A DNA stretch of 39,474 nucleotides from Deltaproteobacteria bacterium (GCA_016935665.1 JAFGQN010000123.1:1-39474), one strand, 5' to 3'; positions 18,007-26,465 are shown, counted from the stretch's first letter. Program-made: numbers and translations. The notes: a model not told the origin generated them from the letters alone.

Positions 18007-19236
18007 AAGATATTGCATAAGCCAGGTCAGCGCTGGGCGCGGCACGCCATTGGAGTGGATTAACCATGCGTCGGTTTTCCAGGTGAGCCCCTGTACATAT
18101 CCCCACAGGGTGATGCCTTTGATGGCGGGATGCTCGTATAAAGCGGGAAATAACCGCATCATTTCACCTTCCTGCTCATCGTCGCTGGTTCCCCCCACAC
18201 CAAACTGAGAGACATAAATGGGAAGCTGGTAAAACGCGAGGGAATCGATGTTGAACTCTAATTCATCAAGAGGGATTCCATCGAGGTCATTGCCGGTGCA
18301 CGCGATACCATCAATGAGCTCTCTTTCGTTCAGGAGAGCGACAACGTGGGCAAATTTGTACGTTTCATGAATCAGCGCATTGTATTCTTCTACCAGCAGG
18401 TTGGCCGCGGGGCAGTGATCTCGCGCCATTTGGTAGATGGCAATGACCCAATCATAGCCCGTTATCCCATCTCCCCCGAGGGCGGCTGCATAGGCGGGTA
18501 CACTATGAGCGGGGGCACTGACTACGTTGATCGTTTCCACATCGGGATACTGCCTGCAGAATTCAGCAATCCACTCTTCCACTTCCGCTTTCTGTTCTTC
18601 CGGCGTCAGGGTACTTAACCAGCTGGGTTGCTGCTGGTGCCATACCAGCGGATGCGCTGTAAATGTAATGCCGTTTTCCACAGCTTCTTTATATATGGCG
18701 TCCAGTGCATCCCATTCCATCACATCGCGTTTCGCCTCGATAGTACCCCATTTTCCCGCATTTTCAGGCGTTATCTGATTCCATAACAGAAAGTAACCCT
18801 CTGGAATTTCTTCGTTTTGAGTGATGTTTCCAACCCATTTTGTCTCGTCTGGCACTGCTGTTTCAGTTGCCGTTTCGCTGTCGTCCGTTCCTGTATCGAC
18901 AACCGTATCTGTTCCGATTTCCGTGTCGGTCGCCGAATCGGTCTGGGTTACAGAGTCAGAATCCGTTGGGACAGGAATGCGGGAGTCTGTGGAGGTTTCC
19001 GTAGAGCTGGAAGAGTCATATGTGTTGGTATCGCTGTCTGTTGCATTCGTATCCGATTGTGCGCTGGCAGAATCGGTATTCGGGGTCGTTTCGGACTCGG
19101 TGGGGTGTACAGTATCCACCTGAAATACGCCATCAATGGGTTGGAGGTCCTTTGCATAGCAGCCGGTCACGCCCAGTGCGAAACATCCCAGCGCCGCAGG
19201 TGCGAACAACATAACGAGTGATAATCGCTTTTTCAT
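17995..19236 (-). CDS. GH10 xylanase-like lipoprotein lacking both catalytic glutamates
   Basis: A 413-residue lipoprotein. The start at 19236 gives a standard signal peptide (MKKRLSLVML) ending in VTGC (cysteine 26) and has TGGAA upstream; an ATG at 19263 would add nine residues without a ribosome-binding site. Residues about 41-129 are a Ser/Thr/Asp spacer. The remainder follows glycoside hydrolase family 10: WNQITPENAGKW (152-163), HPLVWHQQQPSW (195-206), LVEEYN and GITLWG (374-379). GH10 enzymes cut xylan using a Glu in DVVNE and a Glu in ITELD. Here these read NVVSA (Ala241) and VSQFG (Gln344). The fold and much of the substrate cleft look retained while hydrolysis should be lost, suggesting a glycan-binding or sensing role. 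It is divergent from the sigma factor gene. Confidence 0.82.
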   Translation of the reverse strand: MKKRLSLVMLFAPAALGCFALGVTGCYAKDLQPIDGVFQVDTVHPTESETTPNTDSASAQSDTNATDSDTNTYDSSSSTETSTDSRIPVPTDSDSVTQTDSATDTEIGTDTVVDTGTDDSETATETAVPDETKWVGNITQNEEIPEGYFLLWNQITPENAGKWGTIEAKRDVMEWDALDAIYKEAVENGITFTAHPLVWHQQQPSWLSTLTPEEQKAEVEEWIAEFCRQYPDVETINVVSAPAHSVPAYAAALGGDGITGYDWVIAIYQMARDHCPAANLLVEEYNALIHETYKFAHVVALLNERELIDGIACTGNDLDGIPLDELEFNIDSLAFYQLPIYVSQFGVGGTSDDEQEGEMMRLFPALYEHPAIKGITLWGYVQGLTWKTDAWLIHSNGVPRPALTWLMQYLGRD

Positions 19237-19288
19237 CTGGTTCCAGAAAACTGAAAGTGACATTTTTATCTATTGGGACAACCCAGTG

Positions 19289-19304
19289 TGACACCAATGT
19301 GTCA
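19289..19304. promoter_or_regulatory. Perfect 16-base palindrome in the divergent region, candidate operator
   Basis: TGACAC-CAAT-GTGTCA lies about 50 bases before the GH10-like start and 130 bases before the sigma factor start. A second short palindrome, TGGAT-TAT-ATCCA (19308-19320), follows four bases later. Two adjacent dyads in a divergent intergenic region are typical of binding sites for a dimeric regulator, but no regulator was identified, and no clear -35/-10 pair could be assigned. Confidence 0.45.
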
Positions 19305-19434
19305 ATTTGGATTATATCCATTTTGGGGAAATATTTATATTGAAAAAAATTGTCGAATTCTTCTGTATGCTGAGCTGATAAATACATTAAAGGTACTCCT
19401 TGTACAGGAAAGACGGAAAAGTCAGGAATTTCCA

Positions 19435-20025
19435 GTGAGGCAGGTTATCGATAACTTAATTTCCAATCAGGATTTAATAGATGGGATTGATTCCGGGGAT
19501 GGCTCCTGTGCAGCGGAATTTTATCGAAGATACGGAAAACGAATAGAAAGGCTGGTTCGCAGTTTGCTTGGCGTGGATAATGCACACGACGATGTGGTGC
19601 AGATGGTTTTTTTAAATATATTGGATTCCATCTCAAGCGTGAGAGACGCGAGCCGTTTAGATTATTGGGTTGATAGTGTGACGTTTAGAACTGTTTATAA
19701 AGAACTGCGCAGTCGCAAATATAGACGGCAGGTCGTTCCTGCTTCCGACACAATGCCGGAGGTGGTGGATACTCGAAATCCTGAGGGAACATGGGTTGCG
19801 AGACAATTTTATGTGGCGCTCGATCAATTGAAGCCTGAAGAACGGATGATGCTGGTAATGAAGTATTTTGAACATTGCACGCTGTCGGAGATGGCCAAAA
19901 TCAGCGGGTGGAGTGTGGCAACCGTGAAGCGGAGGATTCAACGAGCGGTAGCCGCGTTCGAGAAGATTGCAAGAGAAGATACGATCCTGGCGTCGTATGT
20001 TGGAGAAAATCACCATGTTGGATAA
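19435..20025 (+). CDS. RNA polymerase sigma factor, ECF-like
   Basis: A 196-residue sigma-70 family factor with only regions 2 and 4. Region 2 includes the segment around DDVVQMVFLNILDSI, and region 4 has the helix-turn-helix CTLSEMAKISGWSVATVKRR. The GTG start at 19435 is preferred because AGGAA lies a few bases upstream and homology begins soon after; the frame extends further upstream with sequence that does not look like a sigma factor. It overlaps the FecR-like gene by eleven bases, so the pair is translationally coupled, as expected for a sigma factor and its membrane regulator. The target promoters are unknown, but the divergent GH10-like gene is an obvious candidate. Confidence 0.87.
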   Translation: MRQVIDNLISNQDLIDGIDSGDGSCAAEFYRRYGKRIERLVRSLLGVDNAHDDVVQMVFLNILDSISSVRDASRLDYWVDSVTFRTVYKELRSRKYRRQVVPASDTMPEVVDTRNPEGTWVARQFYVALDQLKPEERMMLVMKYFEHCTLSEMAKISGWSVATVKRRIQRAVAAFEKIAREDTILASYVGENHHVG

Positions 20026-21346
20026 TGATTTTGCTTGCAGAGAATTGACGGAAATTGTGCGGGAAACGCTCGACGCCGAGGATGTGCTGGCATCGAAAAG
20101 GCATGAGCAGCTCTTTGTTTCACTGGTGAAGAGTCAAAAAGAGCGAAAACAACGGATGAAGAAAATTCGGATTGGGTTGCGGATTGCGGCGATTGCTGCT
20201 GCAGCGATTATTGTCACATCCATCGCTTTGGTCCGACTGCCTGGAGATTTGTCTTTTAAGGTAGGCAGCGCTGCGTCCGATTTTGTTACCGGTGAACCCG
20301 GAGAATGGGTTCAGGCGGATACCGGCGAAAGCATGCAGATAAAATTTGACCAGGGATCATCGTTTGAGGTGAAGGATGGCTGCGCTGCGCGGGTTGTGGA
20401 ATCAGGTGAGGAAGCGGTGACTATCGAATTGTCAAAGGGCGATATATCTGCGGATGTGAAAGGCAACAAAAAGACACGCTGGAAAATCAACGCCGGTCCG
20501 TTCACAGTGACCGTACTGGGAACTGCATTCGATGTTTCGTGGGATGCCGCATCCAATGCATTTGATGTGAAAGTCAGACGGGGGGCGGTTCTTGTTCAGG
20601 GCGCGGGTCTGAGTCGTCACGGGGTTCGACTGCTTGCCGGTCAGCATTTGGCGGCCAATGGGCGTTCCGGGGAGATTTCCCTCAAGTCGCCTGGGACAGT
20701 TACTGCGGAAAAAACGCAGGTTATCGACAGTGAAGCGGGTTCCGCCAGCCAGCTGGCCGTGGATGACGAGCTGATTGAAGATACAATGAACATGTCTTCA
20801 CACGAAGAAGTTGATAAATCCGATGCAGATTTGAGTGCATCGAAACGCCATCCTGGAAAATCCGGCGTTGGTCATAGTCTTAAGAATTCATTTGATAATC
20901 ATTACAAAGAGGGGCGTTATGCGGATGCGGTTCGCGCCGCTGAAAAAGAGGGCTTGAGCCGGCTGTATCAGAATGCGGACGCCAAAACCCTTTGGAATCT
21001 GGCGGATGCGGCACGCAATGCCCGACGTGTTTCTGTTTCCAACGAATCCCTCATAGCGCTTCGCAAGCGATTTCCCGGAAGCAAAAAAGCCCAATTGGCG
21101 GCGTTTATTATTGGGCGCTCCGCCATGGATGTGTCGCACAACCCGTCCCTGGCGGCGCAGTGGTTCCAGGCGTATTTGGTCGAATCTCCGGGGGGGGCCA
21201 TGTGTGAAGAAGTTCATGGCCGCTTAATGTCCATCTATACACAAATGAATCGTCCTGCGGCAGCAAAGCGCATTGCAACGCAATATTTGAGACAATATCC
21301 GGCGGGGCTCTATGCGGGGCGCGCAAACCAGGTGTTGCAGAAATAA
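20015..21346 (+). CDS. FecR-domain membrane protein with C-terminal TPR-like helices
   Basis: A 443-residue protein. The start at 20015 follows GGAG (in TTGGAG) and overlaps the sigma gene's end. A cytoplasmic stretch of about 50 residues, without the HxxxCxxC zinc motif of many anti-sigma factors, leads to one membrane helix (about 53-73). A periplasmic FecR domain follows (about 95-230, with WVQADTGESMQIKF and VTVLGTAFDVSW), then a charged linker and a C-terminal helical repeat region (about 300-443, with TLWNLADAARNARR and FIIGRSAMD) resembling tetratricopeptide repeats. FecR proteins transmit surface signals to their partner sigma factor. The TPR-like part may bind the downstream outer-membrane protein. 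This architecture, without a TonB receptor, is common in myxobacteria-like genomes. Confidence 0.82.
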   Translation: MLDNDFACRELTEIVRETLDAEDVLASKRHEQLFVSLVKSQKERKQRMKKIRIGLRIAAIAAAAIIVTSIALVRLPGDLSFKVGSAASDFVTGEPGEWVQADTGESMQIKFDQGSSFEVKDGCAARVVESGEEAVTIELSKGDISADVKGNKKTRWKINAGPFTVTVLGTAFDVSWDAASNAFDVKVRRGAVLVQGAGLSRHGVRLLAGQHLAANGRSGEISLKSPGTVTAEKTQVIDSEAGSASQLAVDDELIEDTMNMSSHEEVDKSDADLSASKRHPGKSGVGHSLKNSFDNHYKEGRYADAVRAAEKEGLSRLYQNADAKTLWNLADAARNARRVSVSNESLIALRKRFPGSKKAQLAAFIIGRSAMDVSHNPSLAAQWFQAYLVESPGGAMCEEVHGRLMSIYTQMNRPAAAKRIATQYLRQYPAGLYAGRANQVLQK

Positions 21347-21366
21347 AAAATGTGTATAATGGGCGA

Positions 21367-22446
21367 ATGACTTGCCCGTCGCAATTTATTCCAAACATGG
21401 TGTTTTTAATGCTGTTTTTAGTTGCTGGGTCGATTGCGGCGCAAGCAGAGGAGTCACCTGCTGAATCAATTCGACCCGTTGTGGTAATTGTCTCTTTGAG
21501 CCAGTGTTGCCAGGCGGAAGCGTGGCCGGAAGCCGAAGAAAAGGTTCGGTTGGAATTCACGCAGGGCGGAATTGATGTGGTTGTGGTTCAGGGGACTACC
21601 GAGACAGAATCAGAGCGGCGGGCAGAACTGATGGAAATTGCATCGGAATACAATGCCGCCGCCGCGATACGTATTCTGAAACCGCCCTCCAACGCGAAAA
21701 GGGCTGGCGTCGATTTGTGGATTAGCGACCGGGTTACCCAGAAAACGGTATACCGATTTTTGCCTCTTCACGACATTCATTCGGGCGAATCCTCTTTGGT
21801 CGCTGCTTTGAAAACGGTGGAGTTGTTTAAAGGCAGCCTTCAGGAGATTCACCTTGATGGAGAATCGAAACGAAAGTTACCCACCACTGTTCAGAAGATG
21901 GCGGAGACACCTCATCGTCCGTTGTCCGCCCGCAAGACCTTGCGAATGGCGGCGGGATTTGGCGGTATTTTTTTCGCACGTGATGTGGGTTTTCGAGGCG
22001 CTCCCATGATTTGGTTTGGGTGGTCGCCCATTGGCGCATTTGCCATTAAACTCGAAGGCGCGTTGGGCGTTATTGGCAGGGATATTGAGAAAAGCGGCGC
22101 TGCGTCGACACTTCATTTCAATTCCGTTTCACTGAAACCCATGTGGGTAATGGACAAATCCCATCTGGTCATGCCAGCTATCGGTCTGGCAGTGGGCGCC
22201 GCTTATGTTCGGGTGGAAGGTGTGCGGGGAAACAATCCGATTCAGCGAGAAGACCATTTCACCGCTCTATATGTCGGACTGACATCAGAAATGTCATTTT
22301 CAATGACGGAATCCCTCTGGTTGACCCCCTCGTTTGATATTGGATTTATTGCACCTCAGGCCAGAATACTGTTTTCCGATAAGGAAGTGGCAGAATTCGG
22401 CGTACCTGTATTGACATTTGCTTTAGTGGTGGACGTCCACTTCTGA
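21367..22446 (+). CDS. Predicted outer-membrane protein of the sigma/FecR cluster
   Basis: A 359-residue exported protein. The ATG at 21367 is chosen over a GTG five codons upstream; neither has a strong ribosome-binding site. A signal peptide ends near AAQA (about residue 26). The N-terminal half (residues about 35-155) is an alpha/beta domain (PVVVIVSLSQCCQAEAWPEAEEKV, then IDVVVVQG) with a cysteine pair. The C-terminal half (from about residue 190) alternates short amphipathic strands (MAAGFGGIFFARDVGF, AFAIKLEGALGVIG, YVRVEGV) and ends in VVDVHF, with the terminal Phe typical of outer-membrane barrels. It follows the FecR-like gene after 20 bases. It probably presents a periplasmic domain attached to a small barrel. 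No function is assigned. Confidence 0.65.
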   Translation: MTCPSQFIPNMVFLMLFLVAGSIAAQAEESPAESIRPVVVIVSLSQCCQAEAWPEAEEKVRLEFTQGGIDVVVVQGTTETESERRAELMEIASEYNAAAAIRILKPPSNAKRAGVDLWISDRVTQKTVYRFLPLHDIHSGESSLVAALKTVELFKGSLQEIHLDGESKRKLPTTVQKMAETPHRPLSARKTLRMAAGFGGIFFARDVGFRGAPMIWFGWSPIGAFAIKLEGALGVIGRDIEKSGAASTLHFNSVSLKPMWVMDKSHLVMPAIGLAVGAAYVRVEGVRGNNPIQREDHFTALYVGLTSEMSFSMTESLWLTPSFDIGFIAPQARILFSDKEVAEFGVPVLTFALVVDVHF

Positions 22447-22593
22447 AATTGACCATTAAAAATCGTGCCAGATGTTCGGGGGGCGCTGGGAACGTTTATT
22501 TGATTCTGTCCTGTTGCAACAACCCTGCTTTTCTTTTATGACCCTTCCAGAGTGGTTTGCGAAGCGGTTAATAAACGTGCCGAGGTTAGGACT

Positions 22594-23946
22594 ATGGGCA
22601 ATATGGATAATTTGAAAACAGTTTACTTCGTTTCTCTGGGATGCCCCAAAAACAGAGTGGATACCGACGTGATGGCCGCAGCGCTGGTTGAGAGAGGACT
22701 GGAACTGGTTTTTTCTCCGGACGAGGCGGACGTGATTGTCGTCAACACCTGCTCGTTTATTGGGGATGCGAAAGAGGAGTCTGTGGATGAGTTGCTGGAA
22801 ATGGCCCAATACCGTAGCCGTGGGCGATGTCAGATGCTTGTGGCAGCGGGATGTTTACCGCAGCGAAATGGCGATGACCTGAAAGAGGCCATGCCTGAAA
22901 TTGATGTGATGTTGGGCACTGGTTCGCCAGACAGAATTGCGGACTTGCTGGAGGGGCAGAAGGTGGAATTGCATCCGGGGACCGGAGCTCACTTTTTACA
23001 GAATGAGGGGACTGCCCGACTGGTGACTCCTGGACAGACGAGCGTTTACATCAAGATAGCCGATGGGTGTTCCAGGAAGTGCGCGTTTTGCGCAATTCCT
23101 GGCATTCGTGGCAAAGCGGGGAGCCGATCCATTGAAAATGTGGTGGCCGAAGCGAAAATGCTGGCGGAATACGGTGCAAAGGAGCTGGTCCTGGTGGCTC
23201 AGGATACCGCCGCATATGGTCGGGATTTGAAAGATGGCACATCATTGCAAAAACTGTTGGTGGAACTCAATAAAATCGATGGTGTGCACTGGATTCGCGT
23301 CATGTACCTGTATCCGGATTCTGTGGATGCCGCGTTGCTGGAAACCATGCGCGATTTGAAAAAAGTAGTGCCGTATCTCGATATTCCAATTCAACATGCC
23401 AGTGAATCCATGCTGCGCGCAATGAGACGGGGACATGGGCAGAGGGAATTAAAAACATGCCTCCTGGAAACCCGGCGTATCTGGCCCGAGGCATTTTTGC
23501 GGACCACGGTACTGGTGGGCTTTCCCGAGGAAACCGATGCGGATATTGATGAATTGCTGGCGTTTATGGAAGAATATCGTTTCAACCATCTGGGGGCGTT
23601 CCGATACAGTGACGAAGAGGGAACGCCGGCATTCGGTCGTCAGCCGCAGGTGTCGAAAAAAGAGTCCTATAATCGATTTCGTAAAGTGATGGCGCGACAG
23701 CGAAAAATCGTGAATAAAAATCATCGGGCACTGGTGGGGCAGACGCTGGATGTGCTTGTTGAAGATGTGGAAGACGAGGGTGGATTCGTGTTGTTGGGAC
23801 GTCATGCGGGCCAGGCGCCGGAAATTGACGGAATCACCTACATCGTGAATTGCGACGCCCAGCCCGGCGACATCATTCCCTGCCGAATTACAGAATTTAA
23901 AGAACATGATTTGGTGGCCGAACCGGTGCAGGAAGACGACGTATGA
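22594..23946 (+). CDS. rimO: Ribosomal protein S12 methylthiotransferase RimO
   Basis: A 450-residue radical-SAM enzyme that adds a methylthio group to the conserved aspartate of ribosomal protein S12. The N-terminal methylthiotransferase domain has VSLGCPKNRVDTD (Cys17), VNTCSF and AAGC as ligands for the second iron-sulfur cluster. The radical SAM triad is CSRKCAFCAIP, followed by IRGKAGSRSIE. A TRAM domain closes the protein (QTLDVLVEDVED onward). The GCPKN signature and the QDTAAYGRDL motif favour RimO over MiaB. The start at 22594 has GAGG about eight bases upstream; a GTG at 22552 is less likely. It overlaps the next gene by four bases. Confidence 0.93.
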   Translation: MGNMDNLKTVYFVSLGCPKNRVDTDVMAAALVERGLELVFSPDEADVIVVNTCSFIGDAKEESVDELLEMAQYRSRGRCQMLVAAGCLPQRNGDDLKEAMPEIDVMLGTGSPDRIADLLEGQKVELHPGTGAHFLQNEGTARLVTPGQTSVYIKIADGCSRKCAFCAIPGIRGKAGSRSIENVVAEAKMLAEYGAKELVLVAQDTAAYGRDLKDGTSLQKLLVELNKIDGVHWIRVMYLYPDSVDAALLETMRDLKKVVPYLDIPIQHASESMLRAMRRGHGQRELKTCLLETRRIWPEAFLRTTVLVGFPEETDADIDELLAFMEEYRFNHLGAFRYSDEEGTPAFGRQPQVSKKESYNRFRKVMARQRKIVNKNHRALVGQTLDVLVEDVEDEGGFVLLGRHAGQAPEIDGITYIVNCDAQPGDIIPCRITEFKEHDLVAEPVQEDDV

Positions 23947-24632
23947 CGCAACCCGCACATATTACCGTCTCTTCACTGAAGCGGGAAACCGTTGGAGTGT
24001 ATCTGGGGCAGTTGGTGGCGGTGGTGATTTTGGTTCATACCGCAAAAATGCTGGGTTTTGAAGGCGCCCTTTCCGCGTTGATTGGCGCATTGTTTGTTTT
24101 TCTTCCCGTGGCCATCCTTGACAGACGCGGTCGCCCCTATGGACGCTATGGTCTGATTTTCAAGAACCCGCTGGCCGATGTGCCTCTGGTTTTAGTTTTT
24201 ATGCTGATTACCTGGCCCCCCATTGTGGCGGCTATTTTTCTTTTTCCAGAACTGTGGCAGTTATCCGCCACGGATTGGCAACTGGTGATTCCGAAGGGGT
24301 ATGCATCGGTGGCGCTGGCACATTTTCTGGTGGTGGCGCTGCCCGAAGAGTTTTTTTTTCGCGGTTATTTACTGGGGCGCCTCGATGACATATTTTCAAC
24401 GCGGTTTAAAATGCTGGGTGTTAAAGTGGGGCACGGATTGTGGCTGTCGTCATTGCTTTTTGCGCTGGGGCATTTTGCGGTGGATTTCCATCCGGCGCGA
24501 CTGATGGTTTTTTTCCCTGCGTTGGCCTTTGGATATTTACGATTGAAACGACAGAGTATTGCAGCCCCCATTCTGTTTCATGGTTGTTGCAATATATTTA
24601 TGGATTTATTCAGAGCGGGATTGGGGCTCTGA
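23943..24632 (+). CDS. CPBP-family (Abi) intramembrane glutamic protease
   Basis: A 229-residue integral membrane protein of the CPBP/CAAX-like protease family. The conserved motifs are present: ALPEEFFFRGYLLGR with Glu135-Glu136 and Arg140, a histidine in FALGHF (His177) and another in LFHGCCN (His213). Six or so membrane segments surround them. Bacterial members process or modify membrane or exported proteins, and one branch (myxosortases) trims sorting tails, but no matching sorting tail was seen in this window's proteins. It starts within the rimO stop (ATGA), so it is co-translated with rimO, and nadC follows 18 bases later. Natural substrate unknown. Confidence 0.85.
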   Translation: MTQPAHITVSSLKRETVGVYLGQLVAVVILVHTAKMLGFEGALSALIGALFVFLPVAILDRRGRPYGRYGLIFKNPLADVPLVLVFMLITWPPIVAAIFLFPELWQLSATDWQLVIPKGYASVALAHFLVVALPEEFFFRGYLLGRLDDIFSTRFKMLGVKVGHGLWLSSLLFALGHFAVDFHPARLMVFFPALAFGYLRLKRQSIAAPILFHGCCNIFMDLFRAGLGL

Positions 24633-24650
24633 TACACGCTGGAGGATAAA

Positions 24651-25493
24651 ATGAAAGCTGGGACGCCGCCAACTGTTGGACAAATGATTGATATTGCACT
24701 TGAAGAAGATTTGGGACGCGGAGATGTCACCACCCGGCTGTGTGTTCCCGGTGATGCAACGAGTGAGGGGCGCGTCATCGCCAAACAGGAACTGGTTGTG
24801 TGTGGTCTGGATATATTTGAAGAAGTGATGAAACGGGTTGACCCCGATACCGTTCTTGAGCAAATGGTTCGCGAAGGCGAAAAAATTGCACCGGGCACGT
24901 TAATGGCTGTGGCCAAAGGAAAAACCGCCTCATTGCTGATGGCTGAACGCGTGGCGTTGAATTTTTTACAGCGTATCAGTGGGACGGCCACTATGACGCG
25001 GTCATTTGTGGACGTCATTCCCGGGAATTGTAAAGTGCGTCTGGTGGATACCCGGAAAACGACGCCAGGGCTGCGCTATCTGGAGAGAGCTGCGGTGCTG
25101 GTGGGGGGCGGCAACAACCATCGGGTGGACCTGGGGGGCGGCATTCTCATAAAGGAAAATCATATTCGGGCGGCGGGGTCACTCACAGAGGCAGTAATCC
25201 GGTGCAAGCAATTGGGGCCGCACCCGTTGGCAGTGGAAGTGGAAGTCACCAGCCAGTTGGAGGTGGATGAAGCTCTCCTGGCTGGCGCGGATGTTATTAT
25301 GCTGGACAACATGAACAACCAGAAAATGGCAGAGGCCGTGCAGCGAATCGCAGGTCGGGCGCTTGTGGAAGCCAGTGGCGGCGTGAACCTGAATACCGTG
25401 GCCCAGATTGCACAAACGGGCGTGGATATTATTTCGGTGGGCGCGTTTACCCACTCGGCCCCATCGGCAGATATAAGTTTTTTGATTCATTGA
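24651..25493 (+). CDS. nadC: Nicotinate-nucleotide diphosphorylase (quinolinate phosphoribosyltransferase)
   Basis: A 280-residue cytoplasmic enzyme of de novo NAD synthesis. It converts quinolinate and phosphoribosyl pyrophosphate to nicotinate mononucleotide with loss of CO2. Family motifs are EDLGRGDVTTRL near the N-terminus, RISGTATMTR, VDTRKTTPGLRYLE, NNHRVDLGGGILIKENHI, VEVEVTS and ADVIMLDNM, together giving the substrate-binding barrel. The length is normal. GGAGG lies six bases before the ATG. No nadA or nadB is in the window. A perfect stem-loop separates it from birA. Confidence 0.95.
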   Translation: MKAGTPPTVGQMIDIALEEDLGRGDVTTRLCVPGDATSEGRVIAKQELVVCGLDIFEEVMKRVDPDTVLEQMVREGEKIAPGTLMAVAKGKTASLLMAERVALNFLQRISGTATMTRSFVDVIPGNCKVRLVDTRKTTPGLRYLERAAVLVGGGNNHRVDLGGGILIKENHIRAAGSLTEAVIRCKQLGPHPLAVEVEVTSQLEVDEALLAGADVIMLDNMNNQKMAEAVQRIAGRALVEASGGVNLNTVAQIAQTGVDIISVGAFTHSAPSADISFLIH

Positions 25494-25494
25494 T

Positions 25495-25512
25495 CTGTCA
25501 GCGCTCTGACAG
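25495..25512 (+). other. Perfect intercistronic stem-loop between nadC and birA
   Basis: CTGTCAG-CGCT-CTGACAG forms a seven-base stem with a four-base loop, beginning one base after the nadC stop and ending four bases before the birA ribosome-binding site (AGGAGG). No T-run follows, so it is more likely an RNA-stability or translation-tuning hairpin than a terminator. Confidence 0.45.
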
Positions 25513-25526
25513 AGCCAGGAGGATGT

Positions 25527-26339
25527 GTGAGAGATCTCCAGTCGGCGTCGTTTTTTAATACAGAGATTTTCGAATCGGTGCTCCCCAGCCCTTCCGACGA
25601 TATTGTTTCGGATTTGTTGTTGTTTGATGAAATAGATTCCACGTCAACCCTGCTAATGAACCGGATGACCCACGGTTCTCCTGTAGGCGCCACTGTTATC
25701 GCCGCCAGACAAACCGGAGGAAGGGGCAGAAGTGGGAACAGCTGGTATTCGACACATCACCTGAATCTGTATATTTCCTACGCGATCAGAATTGAAGGGG
25801 ATATTGTTCGACGACTGCCGCTGGTACCACTCGCCGCCGGGATTGCAGCTTACGAGGCGTTGGGTGCACAGGAAATTCACAATGTGCTGTTGAAGTGGCC
25901 AAATGATTTAATGAAGAATGGCAAAAAAATCGGCGGGATTCTTTGTGAAACGCCTGGAATAGAGGGGGACGGCGCCACTGCGGTGGTGGGGATGGGGATA
26001 AATATTGGTAAGCAGATATTTCCGGATGAACTGAGAACCATTGCGGATTATCTGGACGTCTCCTGTGAAACGATTGGTTTTCGGGAGCGTGTGGCCGCAC
26101 ACTGGATTGTTGCCCTGTATCATTGGTGTCAGGTCATTGAGTCCAACGATATATCTGGTTTGATTGAACGCTGGAAAAAATGCTGCGAGCCTTTTGGCCG
26201 CCGGGTGCGTGTGGGCGAACGGATTGGTCATACTCTGGATTTGGACAGCGATGGACGCTTGCTGCTGAAACAGGATTCCGGGCACATCTGTACGGTACCC
26301 GGCGGAATGGTGGAATATCTGGATGAAACCGTGAAATGA
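25527..26339 (+). CDS. birA: Biotin--[acetyl-CoA-carboxylase] ligase, monofunctional
   Basis: A 270-residue enzyme that activates biotin with ATP and attaches it to the biotin carrier domain of acetyl-CoA carboxylase. Core motifs are FDEIDSTSTLLM, TGGRGRSGNSWYS (the biotinyl-AMP loop), LLKWPNDLM, KIGGILCE and VVGMGINI, followed by a C-terminal SH3-like domain (FGRRVRVGERI). The N-terminal winged-helix repressor domain of the E. coli protein is absent, so it should not act as a repressor. The start is GTG at 25527, close behind AGGAGG. It lies 33 bases after nadC. Confidence 0.92.
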   Translation: MRDLQSASFFNTEIFESVLPSPSDDIVSDLLLFDEIDSTSTLLMNRMTHGSPVGATVIAARQTGGRGRSGNSWYSTHHLNLYISYAIRIEGDIVRRLPLVPLAAGIAAYEALGAQEIHNVLLKWPNDLMKNGKKIGGILCETPGIEGDGATAVVGMGINIGKQIFPDELRTIADYLDVSCETIGFRERVAAHWIVALYHWCQVIESNDISGLIERWKKCCEPFGRRVRVGERIGHTLDLDSDGRLLLKQDSGHICTVPGGMVEYLDETVK

Positions 26340-26465
26340 TTTTATCTGGTTATTTTTATGCGTAATGCTGGGAAAATGGTGTTTTCTCTGTAATAATAAT
26401 TTCGTTTTAATGAACGGTTTCAAGATTTCAAAAAACGGGAATCGGTTGAATTTTGGGAGGATGTT

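Noticed and set aside
18821-19221. Long plus-strand frames opposite the Ser/Thr/Asp spacer of the GH10-like gene.
   Set aside because: They arise from the low-complexity codons of the real minus-strand gene.
22512-22521. Ten-base palindrome TGTTGCAACA upstream of rimO.
   Set aside because: Short enough to occur by chance and no second copy was noticed.
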